From contig MGJJ01000001.1 in the NCBI GenBank assembly GCA_001794205.1, forward strand, positions 1 to 29,109: 29,109 nt of DNA, given 5' to 3'. Of this stretch, positions 27,676 through 29,109 are shown one piece after another. The position numbers and the translations under genes were made by a program. This DNA comes from Candidatus Yanofskybacteria bacterium RIFCSPHIGHO2_01_FULL_44_22. Lineage in GTDB: Bacteria > Patescibacteriota > Minisyncoccia > 2-02-FULL-40-12 > GWA2-44-9. Below the pieces are notes generated by a model that had not been told where the DNA came from, ran no database searches, and was given only the letters and a program-made list of their open reading frames with translations. Numbering within the stretch: position 1 is the stretch's first letter; every line of letters begins with the position of its first letter.

Positions 27676-29109
27676 ATTTAATTTTTGTGTTGGAATTGGC
27701 GGCATTTGTCCTGATAGTTTTGGGGGTGCTGCCGAGAACAGCGGCCATCTGGCTTGCTTTATTTTTGGCCGGCTACGCAATTTGGGCTCCGCTTGAAGAC
27801 GGAATTTTGTTATTCATTCGCTCCATACCGTTTTTTATTGCCATTCCCGTTACGGCGACATTTGATAATTTTAACACTTGGAGAATCATTTCGGCGATAT
27901 TATTTTTAAAATGGTTTTGGGAAAAACCCGCCGATGAAATTATAATGTTGATTAAACATCCCATAACTCAATTCAGAAAACTAAATCTTTATTCTGTTCT
28001 GTTGGTTTTTATTTTATTGGTTGCCATCCTTTCAATTACTCAAGCTGAAAATTATCTCCTTGCCGTTAAAAGGGTTCTATATTTCACCAATCTTAGTTTA
28101 ATCGGCATAGTGGCTTACGACCTTTTCAATAAAAAAGAGCAATTCCGGGAAAATATAATTAAAAATCTGGCAATTCCAACAATTATTGTGGCCATAGTGG
28201 GACTGGCGCAGGTTGTCTCCACATATTTTATGGATATTTATCAGTTTATGGCTTTGTGGGGAGAGGGCATTCAATGCCGGCAATTCGGCGCAGAATGGTG
28301 CAATATTGCGGTACGAGTCGGAAATACCTGGCTTGCTTATTTTGGGGACCAGCTTTCGCTCAGAGTATTTTCTTTATTCCCGGATTCCCACTCTTTCCCG
28401 ATATTTCTGTTATTGGGATTGCCTTCAGTTTTTGTAATAGCCATAAAAAAATTATCCCCGAAAAAATTTATCAATTTAAAAATTATTTTTATCCCCCTTA
28501 TCTTTTTAGTCGCAATTCTTAGCGGCACCAGGGGAATATGGGCCGCCGGCATGGGCGCAGTATTATTTATTCTGTGTCTGGCCATTTTGTTGAAAATAAA
28601 AGAAAAAACTGAACAGCAAAAAATAGTTATCTACCTGTCTTCTTGTTTGATTTTATTTTTCCTTTTATTCGCCGCGGCATTTCCAATATTTTCCTCGCCC
28701 CAATTTCTTGTTTCCAAAGGAAATTCTTTAATCTTGCGCAACCGAATAAAATCAATCATCGACTTTGGCGAGACATCCAACAGTCAGCGGATAGAAATAT
28801 GGAAAAAATCATTCGCCTCCATAATAAAACACCCTTTGTTGGGTGTCGGTATCGGTAATTTCCCCGTAGTTCTCAAACAAGACTTAAGATTGGCCAAGGC
28901 GGGTTCTTCGGCTCATAATCTTTATCTTCAAATAGCGGCCGAAATGGGGATTCCGGCGTTGTTTTTGTCCCTGTGGTTCTTCTGGATTTTAATAAGAAAC
29001 GCTTATCAAAACTTGATAGAATCGCGCAATCAAACTTTTATTATTTACAACGCAACGGCGCTTATTTTTATTCCCTGGGTTTTGCTGTATCTTCTTACCG
29101 ACGCGGCGA
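27660..29109 (+). CDS. O-antigen ligase-like polytopic membrane protein (3' end outside window)
   Basis: The frame from ATG 27660 is open to the window edge (483 codons). The product is highly hydrophobic, with about ten membrane segments visible. The Wzy_C-type signature is present: a periplasmic-loop region with ISGTRG-like LSGTRGIWAAG (tandem membrane motif), then SQRIEIWKKSFASIIKHPLLGVGIGNF and SSAHNLYLQIAAEMGIPAL, which are typical of O-antigen ligase/polymerase proteins acting on lipid-linked sugars. The start overlaps the glycosyltransferase stop by 16 nt, so translation is coupled. It completes a polysaccharide synthesis/attachment gene set. Polymerase versus ligase activity cannot be told by eye. 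Confidence 0.88.
   Translation, partial: MRKYLNLIFVLELAAFVLIVLGVLPRTAAIWLALFLAGYAIWAPLEDGILLFIRSIPFFIAIPVTATFDNFNTWRIISAILFLKWFWEKPADEIIMLIKHPITQFRKLNLYSVLLVFILLVAILSITQAENYLLAVKRVLYFTNLSLIGIVAYDLFNKKEQFRENIIKNLAIPTIIVAIVGLAQVVSTYFMDIYQFMALWGEGIQCRQFGAEWCNIAVRVGNTWLAYFGDQLSLRVFSLFPDSHSFPIFLLLGLPSVFVIAIKKLSPKKFINLKIIFIPLIFLVAILSGTRGIWAAGMGAVLFILCLAILLKIKEKTEQQKIVIYLSSCLILFFLLFAAAFPIFSSPQFLVSKGNSLILRNRIKSIIDFGETSNSQRIEIWKKSFASIIKHPLLGVGIGNFPVVLKQDLRLAKAGSSAHNLYLQIAAEMGIPALFLSLWFFWILIRNAYQNLIESRNQTFIIYNATALIFIPWVLLYLLTDAA

Overview
The window looks like a chromosomal piece of a Patescibacteria (CPR) bacterium, probably Parcubacteria-like. This is inferred from gene content and protein architecture, not from a marker search. 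The supporting signs are an alanyl-tRNA synthetase that ends after the editing domain, an RNA polymerase alpha subunit without its C-terminal domain, short ribosomal proteins, a secreted protein built of cysteine-rich repeats, a baseplate-J-like membrane protein, and many short palindromic elements lying between and inside genes. The standard code fits, because TGA acts as a stop throughout.

Layout. 1-3945: the 3' end of mnmA (tRNA 2-thiolation), gpmI (glycolysis, minus strand) and rny (RNase Y), with divergent promoters between gpmI and rny. 4011-7961: an HU gene followed by two long palindromes, a patatin-like protein, a secreted protein of unknown function and, on the minus strand, an exported beta-rich protein. 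8096-11527: tRNA-Gly(TCC), a degraded membrane-protein fragment and a DsrE-like gene, tRNA-Pro(TGG) and tRNA-Arg(TCT), then a two-gene operon (small membrane protein plus the cysteine-repeat secreted protein) and tRNA-His(GTG). 11620-15088: a cytidylate-kinase-like gene, alaS and a tRNA-dihydrouridine synthase. 15089-15449: a gene-free region with a symmetric 104-bp element built on a perfect 44-bp palindrome, plus short direct repeats. 15450-17435: the baseplate-J-like membrane protein. 17453-21762: a translation/transcription operon, infA-rpmJ-rpsM-rpsK-rpsD-rpoA-rplQ-rplM-rpsI, with its own promoter and a structured leader. 21796-29109: a PEGA-domain protein (minus), mreB, three glycosyltransferases, a DUF218 protein (minus) and the start of an O-antigen-ligase-like polymerase, which together form an envelope/polysaccharide region.

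Most of the window is housekeeping. The more unusual signals are: (i) families of short palindromic elements that also lie in frame inside alaS, rpsI and the exported beta-rich protein; (ii) a heptanucleotide repeat inside a glycosyltransferase; (iii) a recurring arrangement in which a -10 hexamer sits 6-9 nt before an ATG with no Shine-Dalgarno, suggesting leaderless mRNAs, while other genes here carry strong Shine-Dalgarno sites; (iv) a leader with competing helices and a short Trp-Trp reading frame upstream of infA; and (v) the 30-cysteine secreted repeat protein.
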